From Acidobacteriota bacterium (GTDB lineage: Bacteria > Acidobacteriota > Blastocatellia > UBA7656), in NCBI GenBank assembly GCA_040754075.1, contig JBFMDH010000007.1:229581-293580 (forward strand): DNA of 64,000 nt, read 5' to 3'. Positions within the stretch are counted from its first letter, which is position 1. Every line of letters begins with the position of its first letter. Below, piece by piece: positions 18,327 to 27,781 of the stretch. A program made the translations under genes and the position numbers. The notes under the pieces are model-generated. The model did no database searches, had not been told where the DNA came from, and saw only the letters and a program-made list of their open reading frames with translations.

Positions 18327-19460
18327 TTATTCCGACTGCTTATTTTTATCTTCCGAATTTCGGATTAAAATTTTTCGCCCTTTTTCGCGGAAGAGATTGG
18401 CTTCTTTAAAAGCGGCAATGATGTCGCGACCGGCTTCAATACCGGCCACTTCTTCGGTTTGCGAATCCAGTTGGTCGCGCAACTTTCTGCCAAGCAATTG
18501 CGCCAGCCAATCCAGACAAAGCGAAAAGCCAACTGCCGGTTCCGAGCTTCCGAAATTCGCCAGTAAATTGTCGTAACGCCCGCCGCGTCCGAGTTCGGTT
18601 CCCAACCCCTGTGCATAAATTTTAAAGGTCAGCCCGGTGTAATAATCGAGTTCACCGACATCGCCCAAATCAATATCAATGCGCGAGTCGATATTCAGGG
18701 CTTCGGCAATTTTATAAACCCGTTCGAGGTCATCAAGCGCCGCAACCGATTGTTCATTGGTTACACAGGCTCGCGCTTCGTCAATAATCGTCCCTTTACC
18801 GGCAAGCGTCACCAGCTTGCAAAAGATTTCGCGAACCGAGGGTTCGGCATAAGGCGCAAGAAACCTATCGAGGTGTTCGACCTCTTTGCGGTCTATCATC
18901 TCACGCAAACTTTTTCGGTTCGCCTCATCCAATGCCAGATTTTCGGCAATGCCTTTGAAAAAATCGACGTGGCTCAAAGTGATGGTGAAGCCTTCCAGTC
19001 CCAAACGATTCAAGGCTTCGATCACCATCACCAGCGCCTCGGTGTCGGCTTCCAGGCGATTCGAGCCGATGTGTTCGAGTCCGATTTGATGAAATTCATA
19101 TTGGCGACCGCCGCGCGGTTCATCCCAGCGAAACACTTCACCCGAATAACAGAGTCGTATGGGGCGCGCAGCGTCGCGAAACCGCGTGGCAATGGTGCGC
19201 GCCACCAGCGAAGTCAAATCGGGGCGCAGCGCCAGGAGTTTGCCGTCGCGCCCTGTGAAACGATAGGTCTTTTCGGCTTGCTCTTTGCCCATACCGAGCG
19301 CGAACAAATCGGCATAATCGAATATCGGCAAAATGATTTCCGCATAAGACCAGCCTTCAAACACCGCCATGATTTCGCGTTCGATAAAGCGGCGCAAACG
19401 GACTTCGCCGTCGAAGATGTATTGCACCCCTGCCGGTATTTTAGAAAGTGATGAAGTCAT
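18327..19460 (-). CDS. hisZ: ATP phosphoribosyltransferase regulatory subunit
   Basis: 377 residues, homologous to histidyl-tRNA synthetase but without tRNA aminoacylation function. Class II motifs remain: LRPDLTSLVARTIA, RLCYSGEVFRWDEPRGGRQYEFHQIGLEHIG and ELGRGGRYDNLLANFG. The anticodon-binding domain is replaced by a short C-terminal segment, as expected for HisZ. It forms the hetero-octamer with short HisG and gives histidine sensitivity. It is first in its operon. No clear ribosome site precedes the ATG, and the predicted leader is very short. Confidence 0.93.
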   Translation of the reverse strand: MTSSLSKIPAGVQYIFDGEVRLRRFIEREIMAVFEGWSYAEIILPIFDYADLFALGMGKEQAEKTYRFTGRDGKLLALRPDLTSLVARTIATRFRDAARPIRLCYSGEVFRWDEPRGGRQYEFHQIGLEHIGSNRLEADTEALVMVIEALNRLGLEGFTITLSHVDFFKGIAENLALDEANRKSLREMIDRKEVEHLDRFLAPYAEPSVREIFCKLVTLAGKGTIIDEARACVTNEQSVAALDDLERVYKIAEALNIDSRIDIDLGDVGELDYYTGLTFKIYAQGLGTELGRGGRYDNLLANFGSSEPAVGFSLCLDWLAQLLGRKLRDQLDSQTEEVAGIEAGRDIIAAFKEANLFREKGRKILIRNSEDKNKQSE

Positions 19461-19479
19461 AAATGTTTATGAACTTTGT

Positions 19480-19509
19480 AGCATAACAATCCTGAGCGCA
19501 AAGGTACAA
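19480..19509 (-). promoter_or_regulatory. Possible promoter of hisZ-hisG
   Basis: On the minus strand TTGTAC (19509-19504) and TATGCT (19485-19480) are 18 bases apart. Transcription would start some 13 bases before the hisZ ATG, leaving no room for an attenuator leader. Confidence 0.45.
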
Positions 19510-19750
19510 ATCACTGCATTCGCTAAAATTTTCCCGCCACGCCATTCACCTACTTCAGGTTCGGATTCATCGACGCAATGATTGCGTTGAATTTAAACAC
19601 ACCCTGCCCATTCAGTTCACCAATTTAAACAGGGGCTGAACGATATGAGAAAAATAGCCGCACCAGGCGCGGAACCAGGAAAAAATATAATGATAAATGG
19701 GCAGGTTGAGCAGGGTTATTGTTTGGCAATGACGCTGCCGAAATTTGATT

Positions 19751-20788
19751 TTAGGAGTGGAGGTTATTTTTTTCTGTCGCTCCAATAATTTCGCTTTGTT
19801 TAAAACCCAGAAGAATTTGTCTCACCCGATTTGCCTGCTTATGCGCATCTTGTGCCTTTTGCAGTAACGTTTCGGTGTATTTTGTATCAACTCCTTTTTC
19901 GCCGCTGAGATGTACGCCGAGATGGCGCAGCAACATGGCGCTCTCTTCGATGGCACGCATGGCATTCCACATGGCGTCTTCAACTTTTTCGATTAAATCA
20001 CCGAAAAGACTATGAAGGGTATAAGCGTGTCCGGTATGACATCGAAATCGTATGGGGTTATTGCCGCTTAATTGCAGCAAAACGCCATGACACTCCGGGC
20101 AGGTGAATGAAGAGAAATTTCCCAATTTCAGCACTCCGGCGTCTATCGGATTTACCTCTCTGGAAATGCGATTTTCAATTTCCAGCGCTTCAGGAATCGG
20201 CGTCTCCTCGCTTGTTTGTCCGGCGGTCTTCACTAATCGAGCCAACAAGCCAGCCATTTCTGACAGCTTAACGCAATGATCCACCTCGACATTGCTCAGG
20301 GCGCTGAGCGGCATTGACGGCGCATAAGCCTCTTCCGGGTTTTGCACGATAGTGGTGCCGCCCATTTGTTTAATCGCTCGCAACCCTGCCGTCCCATCAT
20401 CCAACCCCCCGGTCAACACGATGCCAATCACGCTTGCGCCAAAGCTTTGCGCAGCGGAACGAAATAAGGGGTCAATCGCCGGACGAAAACGGTTTTCTTT
20501 CGGTCCGTGTGAAAGGCTCATGGTATTGGGCGATTCAATCAACAGATGATAATCTGCCGGTGCGACATAGACCTGTCCCGGTAAAAATTTTTCCCTGTGT
20601 CTGGCACTGATAACCGGCAAGGCTGCTGCGCGGTCAAGAATTTTTGCCAAAACATTCGGGCTTTGCGTGCTCTGGTGCAGCACGATAAAAATCGTTGCAG
20701 GAAAGTTTTGAGGTAAGCCGCCAAGCAATTGATGCAAGGCTTCGATTCCTCCTGCGCTCGCGCCGATGACCACAATATTTTTGTTCAT
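19751..20788 (-). CDS. Stand-alone CheB-type methylesterase
   Basis: 345 residues from the ATG at 20788, which has CGGAG close upstream; the longer frame to 20890 lacks support. CheB removes methyl groups from chemoreceptor glutamates. The triad is Ser in VIGASAGGIEAL, His in IVLHQST and Asp in LTGGLDDGTAGL. There is no N-terminal receiver domain. After about residue 190 comes a C-terminal region with a possible four-cysteine zinc site (FTCPECHG, RFRCHTGH) and a helical tail. Its neighbour on the other strand is a CheB-CheR fusion with a shared upstream region, so they probably belong to one non-motility signalling set. Confidence 0.88.
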   Translation of the reverse strand: MNKNIVVIGASAGGIEALHQLLGGLPQNFPATIFIVLHQSTQSPNVLAKILDRAAALPVISARHREKFLPGQVYVAPADYHLLIESPNTMSLSHGPKENRFRPAIDPLFRSAAQSFGASVIGIVLTGGLDDGTAGLRAIKQMGGTTIVQNPEEAYAPSMPLSALSNVEVDHCVKLSEMAGLLARLVKTAGQTSEETPIPEALEIENRISREVNPIDAGVLKLGNFSSFTCPECHGVLLQLSGNNPIRFRCHTGHAYTLHSLFGDLIEKVEDAMWNAMRAIEESAMLLRHLGVHLSGEKGVDTKYTETLLQKAQDAHKQANRVRQILLGFKQSEIIGATEKNNLHS

Positions 20789-21039
20789 CAAAACTCCGGG
20801 CAGGTCAAAATAATTGGAAGAGAGTGAGTAGATTGTTCCAATCGTCAGGGGAACCGTTTTCATTCTAATTAAGAATTGTCTCGGATTCAATTGCCGGGAT
20901 AGTTCCGAAAAGGCTTTTGCTGTACAGCGTTTCGGGATTGCTTTAAACTGACTTTCATCGTCTTGCCTGAGCTTGAAAACTTCAAGTCGTAAAACAACAC
21001 CAATGATTCAGGCGATTGTTTTCATTTAAGGAAATTCAT

Positions 21040-24000
21040 ATGCCGGAAACTTCCAAAAGTAATAATCGCTCGAAACGCAAAAATAACCGCGACCTTTTTG
21101 TCGTCGGACTTGGCGCATCGGCAGGCGGCATTCCCCCCCTGGAAAAATTTTTTGAAAGTCTGCCGCCGGTTCCCGGCATGGCATTCGTGGTTATCCTGCA
21201 CCTGTCGCCGGAACATGAAAGTAATCTTGCCGCCGTGTTGCAGCGCAAAACTCAGATGCCGGTGATTGAGATTAAAGCGAAAACCAAAATTAAACCTAAT
21301 GAGGTTTATGTAATTTCACCAAACCAATATCTGGTGATGAATGACGGGTACATAGACCTGAAAACCCCTGAAACCGAAAAGGGGAAACGGGCTGCCATTG
21401 ACCTCTTTTTTCGCACTCTCGCGGAAGCTTATGACACCCACGCCATCGGTATCGTGCTTTCCGGCACCGGCACAGATGGGACGGTAGGACTTCGCCGGAT
21501 TAGAGAAAAAGGCGGCATCTCTATCGTTCAGGAACCCCAGGAGGCACAATACAACAGTATGCCGCGAAGCGCCATTGAGGCGGCGGCGGTCGATTTCATT
21601 CTGCCGGTTGAACAAATGGCGAACACCTTGGGAACTCTCCGTGAAGCTTCGCGAGAGATTAAAATATTTCCTGAAGGGGATAAATTGCCACGCGCCGCAG
21701 AAGCCGATGCGCTTCGTGAAATTCTGGCTTTCCTGCGCGTCCGCACCGGGCATGATTTCAACCACTATAAAGAATCCACCGTGTTGCGGCGCATCACTCG
21801 ACGAATGCAGGTCAATACTCAGGTGACGCTTGCCACTTATCTGCGTTTTGTTCGTGAACACCCCGCAGAAATTCAGGAACTCCTCAGCGATTTGCTGATT
21901 ACGGTCACCAATTTCTTTCGCGATGGGGATGCCTTTGAAGCTCTTGAACAAGAGGTCATCCCCAAACTATTTCAGAATAAATCACCCGATGACCCGATTC
22001 GCGTATGGGTAGTCGGTTGCGCCACCGGTGAAGAAGCCTATTCCGTTGCCATTCTGCTGATGGAATATGCCGAACAGCATAACCTTGACCGCAACCTACA
22101 GGTTTTCGCCACAGACATCGATGAAGAATCAATTAGCAGCGCCCGCGATGCCACTTACCCCGATTCCATTGAAGCGGATGTTTCGGCAGAACGCTTGAAA
22201 CGCTTTTTTTATAAAGAAGGTCAGCATTACCGCATTCGCAAAGAGATTCGTGAAATGGTGCTGTTTGCGCCGCATAATGTGTTGCGCGACCCGCCATTTT
22301 CAAGGCTCGATTTAATCACCTGTCGCAACCTGCTTATCTATCTCAATCGCGAAACTCAGGACCGGGTATTAGAGGTATTTCATTTCGCCTTAAATCCCAA
22401 CGCCTATCTTTTCTTAGGCTCTTCCGAATCTGCCGATAATCTGCCGGAACTGTTTATTCCGGTGAATAAAAAATTCCGCATCTTTATGCGCAATGTGGTT
22501 TCCCACACGCCTTCGCTCGTTCCGCTGATGCCTTTACAAGGACGCTGGGAAATCAAGATGCCGGAAAGTATTCTGCCAAGACGCGGGCAGACTTTTTCAT
22601 ACGGCGATTTACACCAATATATTATCGAACAAACCTCCCCGCCCAGTGTGCTGGTCAATCCGGTCTATGACATTGTGCATTTGAGCGAAAACGCCGGGCG
22701 TTTCCTGCGCTTTACCGGTGGCGAACCGTCGCGCAATCTGCTCAAAGTGGTGCATCCCGATTTGCGCCTCGATTTGCGTGCCGCGCTGTTTGCTGCCTCA
22801 CAGGGACAAACCGCAGAAACCCGACGGGTTCCGATTGCCCTCGACGGGGTCAATCAGTTCGTCAACATCGTCATCCGTCCGATTACCAAACCGGATGCCA
22901 TACGCGGATTCAATCTGGTGATTTTTGATGTCGATCATGAAGGCGTGGCACTCAAAGAAGAAAAACCGAAAGAGGTTCCCACCAATGAAATGAACACCGT
23001 GGTGCGTCAACTCGAAGACGACCTGCAACGCACCAAAGAGCAATTGCGAACCACCATCGAACAATACGAAACCTCGAACGAAGAGTTGAAAGCCTCGAAC
23101 GAAGAATTACAGGCTATCAATGAAGAGTTGCGCTCAGCCACCGAAGAACTCGAAACCAGTAAAGAGGAGATGCAATCGGTCAATGAAGAATTGACCACCG
23201 TCAATCACGAACTCAAAGACAAGGTTGACGAAGTCAGCCGCGCCAATAGCGATTTACAAAACCTGCTCGCTTCAACCGACATCGGCACCATTTTCCTTGA
23301 CCGCAGACTTTGTATCAGCCGTTATACACCGCGAGTGATGGATTTATTTAACATCATTCCTTCGGATGTCGGGCGTCCGTTTTTTCATCTCACTCATAAA
23401 CTGGAAAAGAATATTTTGCCGGAAAAAGCCGAACAGGTACTGGAAACCCTGATGCGCGTCGAAGAAGAGATTCGCAGTCAGGGTGGACGTTATTACATTG
23501 CCAGAATATCGCCTTATCGCACCCTGGACGATAAAATCGATGGGGTCGCGTTGACCTTTGTTGACATCACCGAACGCAAAAAAACCGAAGAAGCCTTGCG
23601 CGAATCCGAACAACTCTTTCGCGCTATCGTCAGTCGAGCAAGCGCAGGAATTACGCGCAGCAATTTAAATGGCGAGTTGACTTTCGTTAATCAGCAATTT
23701 TGTGAAATGCTTGGCTACAGCGAAACCGAATTGCTCGGCAAAACCATGTGGCAATTAACCTGTCCAAATCATGTTGAAGAAACTATTCGCTTGTTTAAAC
23801 AACTGGTCGCTGATGGCACGTCTTTTCAAATCGAGAAATGTCTGCTGAGCAAGGATGGCGCGGAAATCTGGTGCAACGTCATGGTATCGGCAATTCGTGA
23901 TTCTCAGGGCAAACCGCAATCCGCTGTGGCAGTCATCCACGATATTAATACTCGCCGGAATGCTGAAGAAGCTTTGCGCCTCAGCGAAGAACGCCTGCAC

Positions 24001-25119
24001 CTGATTTTGGATAGCATCACCGACTATGCGATTCTCACGCTCGACAATCAACGCCTTATTAAAAGCTGGAGCACGGGCGCAGTCGCTATTTTTGGTTACA
24101 CGGATGCGCAAGCTATCGGACAATCTGTCGATATGATTTTTACTCCCGAAGACCGGGAAAATAATATTCCGCAAAAGGAGATTGACGAAGCCTTGACCAG
24201 AGGACGCGCTGAAGATGAGCGTTGGCATCTGCGTAAGAATGGTTCGAGGTTTTACGCCAGCGGAGTGATGACGCCGCTTCGTGACAGCGCGAGCGGGGAT
24301 TTGGTGAAAATTTTGCGCGACCTCACCATTCAGAAAAAAGCCGAAGAGGTATTACAACGTTCGCATGATGATTTGGAGGAACGGATTAAAACCCGCACAG
24401 GGGAATTGGAAGATAGCAATCTGGCGCTGAAAAATGAGGTGCAACAACGCATATCCGCCGAACATCAGGTCAAAGGTTTATTGCGCCGCAATATTAATAG
24501 TCAGGAACTTGAACGCCAACGCCTTTCTCGTGACCTGCACGACACCCTCGGTCAGCAATTAACCGCTTTGCGTTTAACCATCGAATCGCTGAAAGAACAC
24601 CTTCAACTGAATCCTGAAATTAAAGGGCAAATCAATCAAATTGAGACCATGCTCCGGCGCTTGGATGCCGAGGTCGATTTTCTTGCCTGGGAATTGCGCC
24701 CGGGACCGCTTGTCGAATTGGGATTTGTGACTGCCCTCGAAGGTTTTGTACAGGACTGGTCGAAACATTTTCAAATTCAGGTTGAGTTTCATGCAACCGG
24801 ACTTACCGGCGTCGAGTTATCCACGGAAATCGAAACTCACCTTTACCGCATCGCTCAGGAAGCCTTGAACAATATCGCAAAGCATGCGAATGCCAGCTAT
24901 GTCAATGTCCTGCTTGAACGCCGCGACCAATTTGTGGTTCTGGTGATTGAAGATAATGGCATCGGGTTTGATGTCAATGAAAAGAGCACGCTACAGGAAG
25001 GGTTGGGACTTTTAAGTATGCGCGAACGGACAGTGCTCATTGGCGGAGAGTTGGATATTGAATCCACTCTCAATGAAGGAACCACGGTTTTTGTCCGTGT
25101 CCCTGTGGCATTGAGTTGA
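21040..25119 (+). CDS. CheB-CheR-PAS-histidine kinase fusion protein
   Basis: 1359 residues from the ATG at 21040 (AAGGA seven bases upstream; a TTG eight codons earlier is less likely). CheB domain: Ser27 (GLGASAGG), His54, Asp146 (GTGTDGTVG). CheR domain, about 205-480: TNFFRDGDAF, VVGCATGEEAYSVA and CRNLLIYLN. A PAS-like segment and a long Asn/Glu-rich coiled coil (SNEELKASNEELQAINEELR) follow, then three PAS domains. The end is a HisKA_3 kinase with His1167 (RDLHDTLGQQLTALRL) and a HATPase (IEDNGIGFD, EGLGLLSMRER). The LuxR-type regulator ten bases downstream is the likely phosphate receiver. No receptors or flagellar genes lie nearby. Confidence 0.93.
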   Translation: MPETSKSNNRSKRKNNRDLFVVGLGASAGGIPPLEKFFESLPPVPGMAFVVILHLSPEHESNLAAVLQRKTQMPVIEIKAKTKIKPNEVYVISPNQYLVMNDGYIDLKTPETEKGKRAAIDLFFRTLAEAYDTHAIGIVLSGTGTDGTVGLRRIREKGGISIVQEPQEAQYNSMPRSAIEAAAVDFILPVEQMANTLGTLREASREIKIFPEGDKLPRAAEADALREILAFLRVRTGHDFNHYKESTVLRRITRRMQVNTQVTLATYLRFVREHPAEIQELLSDLLITVTNFFRDGDAFEALEQEVIPKLFQNKSPDDPIRVWVVGCATGEEAYSVAILLMEYAEQHNLDRNLQVFATDIDEESISSARDATYPDSIEADVSAERLKRFFYKEGQHYRIRKEIREMVLFAPHNVLRDPPFSRLDLITCRNLLIYLNRETQDRVLEVFHFALNPNAYLFLGSSESADNLPELFIPVNKKFRIFMRNVVSHTPSLVPLMPLQGRWEIKMPESILPRRGQTFSYGDLHQYIIEQTSPPSVLVNPVYDIVHLSENAGRFLRFTGGEPSRNLLKVVHPDLRLDLRAALFAASQGQTAETRRVPIALDGVNQFVNIVIRPITKPDAIRGFNLVIFDVDHEGVALKEEKPKEVPTNEMNTVVRQLEDDLQRTKEQLRTTIEQYETSNEELKASNEELQAINEELRSATEELETSKEEMQSVNEELTTVNHELKDKVDEVSRANSDLQNLLASTDIGTIFLDRRLCISRYTPRVMDLFNIIPSDVGRPFFHLTHKLEKNILPEKAEQVLETLMRVEEEIRSQGGRYYIARISPYRTLDDKIDGVALTFVDITERKKTEEALRESEQLFRAIVSRASAGITRSNLNGELTFVNQQFCEMLGYSETELLGKTMWQLTCPNHVEETIRLFKQLVADGTSFQIEKCLLSKDGAEIWCNVMVSAIRDSQGKPQSAVAVIHDINTRRNAEEALRLSEERLHLILDSITDYAILTLDNQRLIKSWSTGAVAIFGYTDAQAIGQSVDMIFTPEDRENNIPQKEIDEALTRGRAEDERWHLRKNGSRFYASGVMTPLRDSASGDLVKILRDLTIQKKAEEVLQRSHDDLEERIKTRTGELEDSNLALKNEVQQRISAEHQVKGLLRRNINSQELERQRLSRDLHDTLGQQLTALRLTIESLKEHLQLNPEIKGQINQIETMLRRLDAEVDFLAWELRPGPLVELGFVTALEGFVQDWSKHFQIQVEFHATGLTGVELSTEIETHLYRIAQEALNNIAKHANASYVNVLLERRDQFVVLVIEDNGIGFDVNEKSTLQEGLGLLSMRERTVLIGGELDIESTLNEGTTVFVRVPVALS

Positions 25120-25128
25120 GGTGACCGG

Positions 25129-25782
25129 ATGGACAAACTTCGTATCGTTATTGCGGAAGACCACGAAATCGTTCGCGAAGGTTTAAAGGCATTGGTCAAT
25201 GCGCAACCCGACATGCGGGTCATTGGCGAAGCCAATCATGGATATGAAGCCATTCAAGCGGTAAAAAATTTACAACCGGACATCATTATTATGGATGTCA
25301 CCATGCCGAAATTGAACGGTCTGGAAGCCACTAAAAAACTCAAGCAGATTTGCCCGCAGGTTAAAATCCTGACCTTAACCCGACACGCCGAAGCCGGATT
25401 CATTCAACAACTCCTGCGCGCAGGCGCGGAAGGCTATGTGTTAAAACAGAGCGCCTCTGCGGAATTAATTCGCGCGATACGGGCACTCGGCGCGGGAAAT
25501 AATTATCTCGACCCGGCGATTACCGGAAAAGTGATGACCGGTTATGCCGGAAAAGAGGTCAAGATTTCGGTTGACCCCAAAAACGCCATAAGCGACCGCG
25601 AAGAAGAGATTATTCGACTGGTCGCCTGGGGCTATAGCAATAAAGAGATTGCCAATCGCCTTGAAATCAGCGTGAAAACTGTCGAAACCCATAAGACCAA
25701 TATCATGAAAAAGCTGAACTTTCGCGGGCGCATCGACATGGTTCGGTATGCATTATTGCGAGGCTGGTTAAAAGATAATTAA
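25129..25782 (+). CDS. NarL/FixJ-type response regulator
   Basis: 217 residues. Receiver domain with acid pair Glu10-Asp11, phosphoacceptor Asp56 (IIIMDVTMP) and Lys in YVLKQSAS. A LuxR-type helix-turn-helix covers about 150-212 (ISDREEEIIRLVAWGYSNKEIANRLEISVKTVETH). Ten bases separate it from the upstream kinase, whose HisKA_3 type normally pairs with NarL-type regulators. A 10-bp hairpin follows. It is the predicted transcriptional output of the CheB-CheR-kinase protein. Confidence 0.95.
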   Translation: MDKLRIVIAEDHEIVREGLKALVNAQPDMRVIGEANHGYEAIQAVKNLQPDIIIMDVTMPKLNGLEATKKLKQICPQVKILTLTRHAEAGFIQQLLRAGAEGYVLKQSASAELIRAIRALGAGNNYLDPAITGKVMTGYAGKEVKISVDPKNAISDREEEIIRLVAWGYSNKEIANRLEISVKTVETHKTNIMKKLNFRGRIDMVRYALLRGWLKDN

Positions 25783-25811
25783 TACCGCGATAAGCTGCTT
25801 ACCTTAATGTA

Positions 25812-25835
25812 TCTCTCAGGGAAATCCCTGAGAGA
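25812..25835 (+). terminator. Terminator after the response regulator
   Basis: TCTCTCAGGG / CCCTGAGAGA with a four-base loop, 30 bases after the stop, followed by a T-containing stretch. Confidence 0.6.
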
Positions 25836-26106
25836 CGGTTTATTTCCCTCATAGATTTTTTGTCATCAATGTACGACTATATAGTCTTCTGCCGATCATC
25901 ATAATCTCCAAATTGAAGTACATCTACGTATGTAGGGGTAGATATCTAAATGCGTAGCCACCGACGAGCAAGGGATATTTTACTGGGTAAATAAAGAAAT
26001 TCTACCCCTGCGCCACCTAAACCGGAGATTACTAATCATTCATCAGCTAATTGAATTAATGCGTTACCCTGATTTATACAAAACGGAAAGAGATACTAAT
26101 TCACCC

Positions 26107-26493
26107 ATGACGATAAAAAATTTCAAAGGGCGAATCCTTTTTGTCAATCCTGATTTGGAAACCCAGGAGATGGTTGCGTTGATTGTCAAAGATGCCGGAT
26201 ACGAAATCATTTCGGCATTAAATATTGGCGAAGGGCTGGCGTTGGTCAATCAGGCAAATTTTGATTTAATTCTGCTTGATTGGTTTTTTGAAGATGGGCA
26301 TGGCATTGATTTATGTCGGCAAATCCGCACCCAGGATCAACACACGCCGATTTTTTTCTATGCCAGCGAAGGGCGACAATCTGAAATCAAAAAAGCGATT
26401 AATGCCGGCGCTCAAGGCTTTTTTCTTAAACCGGTGGCGGTTGACCATTTCTTAACCACACTCTCGGAATATCTTGAACGGCGGATAATTTAA
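26107..26493 (+). CDS. Single-domain receiver protein with a degenerate acidic pocket
   Basis: 128 residues from ATG 26107; an in-frame ATG at 26059 would add 16 residues, and neither has a convincing ribosome site. A CheY-like receiver with Asp58 (LILLDWFFEDGHG), Ser in FFYASEG and Lys in GFFLKPVAV. The first strand reads ILFVNPDLE, where the usual adjacent acidic pair that binds magnesium is missing. Phosphorylation may therefore be weak. There is no output domain. It converges on another single receiver. Confidence 0.8.
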   Translation: MTIKNFKGRILFVNPDLETQEMVALIVKDAGYEIISALNIGEGLALVNQANFDLILLDWFFEDGHGIDLCRQIRTQDQHTPIFFYASEGRQSEIKKAINAGAQGFFLKPVAVDHFLTTLSEYLERRII

Positions 26494-26500
26494 CTGTAGG

Positions 26501-26863
26501 TCAGGAAAGCATCTCGCGAATCATTTGGGTGAGTTTTTCTATTTGCAGAGGTTTTTGAATCGCGGCATTGGCTCCGACTTCAAGCGCCTGACTCACCATA
26601 CCCGTAAGAAACGCCGTCATGACGACGATGGGAGTATGTTTCAGGTCTGGTTGCGCGCGAAGCCTTTTGATCATTTCGATACCATCAATAACTGGCATCT
26701 GAATGTCAGTAATAATCAAGTCGGGCTTATCAACCACTGCCAACTCAATGGCGATCTTGCCGTTTTCGGCGCTCAGTACCTCGAACCCTTCGACCTCTAA
26801 TAGATAGACCAGCAGATCACGCGAATCTATCGAATCTTCTACGACTAATATTCTGGTAGCCAT
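26501..26863 (-). CDS. CheY-like single-domain response regulator
   Basis: 120 residues, one complete receiver: Glu9-Asp10 (ILVVEDSIDSR), Asp53 (LIITDIQMP), Thr in VVMTAF and Lys in AAIQKPLQ. All phosphorylation residues are in place. No output domain, so it acts by protein contact or as a phosphorelay intermediate, possibly for the hybrid kinases in the window. It ends seven bases from the convergent degenerate receiver. Confidence 0.92.
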   Translation of the reverse strand: MATRILVVEDSIDSRDLLVYLLEVEGFEVLSAENGKIAIELAVVDKPDLIITDIQMPVIDGIEMIKRLRAQPDLKHTPIVVMTAFLTGMVSQALEVGANAAIQKPLQIEKLTQMIREMLS

Positions 26864-27048
26864 GGTTTAACTTCCCGATTCCCTTGGCTGCGCGTTGCGA
26901 AATTATCCACACTTGCGGAATTAAAATTAATCGGATTTAACGAGAGCAAGATGAATGCCAGTAAAAAACGGTCTAAAAGCTGACAATAGGGGGCTAAAAT
27001 TTTTTACTGGGAAATTAAGCGAGAAAATTTACCGAAAGGGTTGCCTGA

Positions 27049-27074
27049 AAAACATACGTCGCGATGTATGTTTT
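27049..27074 (-). terminator. Terminator after folK
   Basis: AAAACATAC / GTATGTTTT around an eight-base loop; on the minus strand it is followed by further T residues, about 40 bases after the folK stop. Confidence 0.6.
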
Positions 27075-27115
27075 AAAAGCAACGGGGCAGTCAATTTTTT
27101 AACCTGAATCGGTGA

Positions 27116-27748
27116 TTATTGCGCCAATCGTTTAACCGCATAACGGTCATTGAGTGCCGCCAGCAATTCCGCGCAGGTTTTCTTTAGAACCGGATGAACC
27201 ATTTCAGGAGCGATTTCGCATAAAGGCTCAAGGACGAATCGTCGCAAGTGCATACGCGGGTGAGGAATCGCCAGACTTGACCGAACCTCCGGGTAAAAAT
27301 CTTTAATCGCCGTTGAATCGAGCGATTGAAAATGGGCATTTCCGAACAACAACAGGTCAATATCAATTTCGCGCGGCCCATTGATAAATTCCCGTTTGCG
27401 TCCAAGGCTTTCTTCAATCTGATGCAATAAGGGCAGGGTCGCATCAGCCAGTATCAATGAAGCCAAATCCACCAGATGATTGCTAAAGCAGAGGTCAATC
27501 TGGGTGCGTTGAGATTCACTTAAATTTTTAAAGAACTGTTCGGTGAGCGCCACTTCGATGACCTGATTTAAAAACCAGCCCTGATTTTGGTAACCGACGG
27601 GTTCGGTCTCATATTTCGAGGAGGCGGCAACCAATCTAAATCCCAGTTGTATAATCCGCTCGAGGGCTTGGCTGAGGTGGGCTTCGCGGTCGCCCAGGTT
27701 GGAACCGAGTGCAATAAAAATTCTGATGTTTGTTTTATCACTCTGCAT
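27116..27748 (-). CDS. folK: HPPK, dihydropterin pyrophosphokinase, with an insert
   Basis: 210 residues from ATG 27748; the frame runs further upstream without support and would overlap rlmI. HPPK transfers pyrophosphate from ATP to hydroxymethyl-dihydropterin in folate synthesis. Motifs are IALGSNLGDREAHL, SSKYETEPVGYQNQGWFLN, LGRKREFINGPREIDIDLLLFG and IPHPRMHLRRFVLEPL. Between the NQVIEV strand and SLGR there is an extra stretch of some 30 residues (QFFKNLSESQ...LASLILADA) not present in typical 160-residue enzymes. Active residues are intact. It is transcribed divergently from rlmI. Confidence 0.93.
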   Translation of the reverse strand: MQSDKTNIRIFIALGSNLGDREAHLSQALERIIQLGFRLVAASSKYETEPVGYQNQGWFLNQVIEVALTEQFFKNLSESQRTQIDLCFSNHLVDLASLILADATLPLLHQIEESLGRKREFINGPREIDIDLLLFGNAHFQSLDSTAIKDFYPEVRSSLAIPHPRMHLRRFVLEPLCEIAPEMVHPVLKKTCAELLAALNDRYAVKRLAQ

Positions 27749-27781
27749 ATTTTCATCCGTTGCAGCTATATTACTAGGCTT

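Noticed and set aside
19461..19750. Histidine attenuator leader or T-box upstream of hisZ
   Set aside because: No His-rich leader peptide, specifier stem or T-box sequence is seen, and the likely promoter lies only about 20 bases from the start codon.
25915..25960. Short palindromic bits (around CTACGTATGTAG) between the response regulator and the receiver gene
   Set aside because: The arms are too short and imperfect to support an operator or terminator call.
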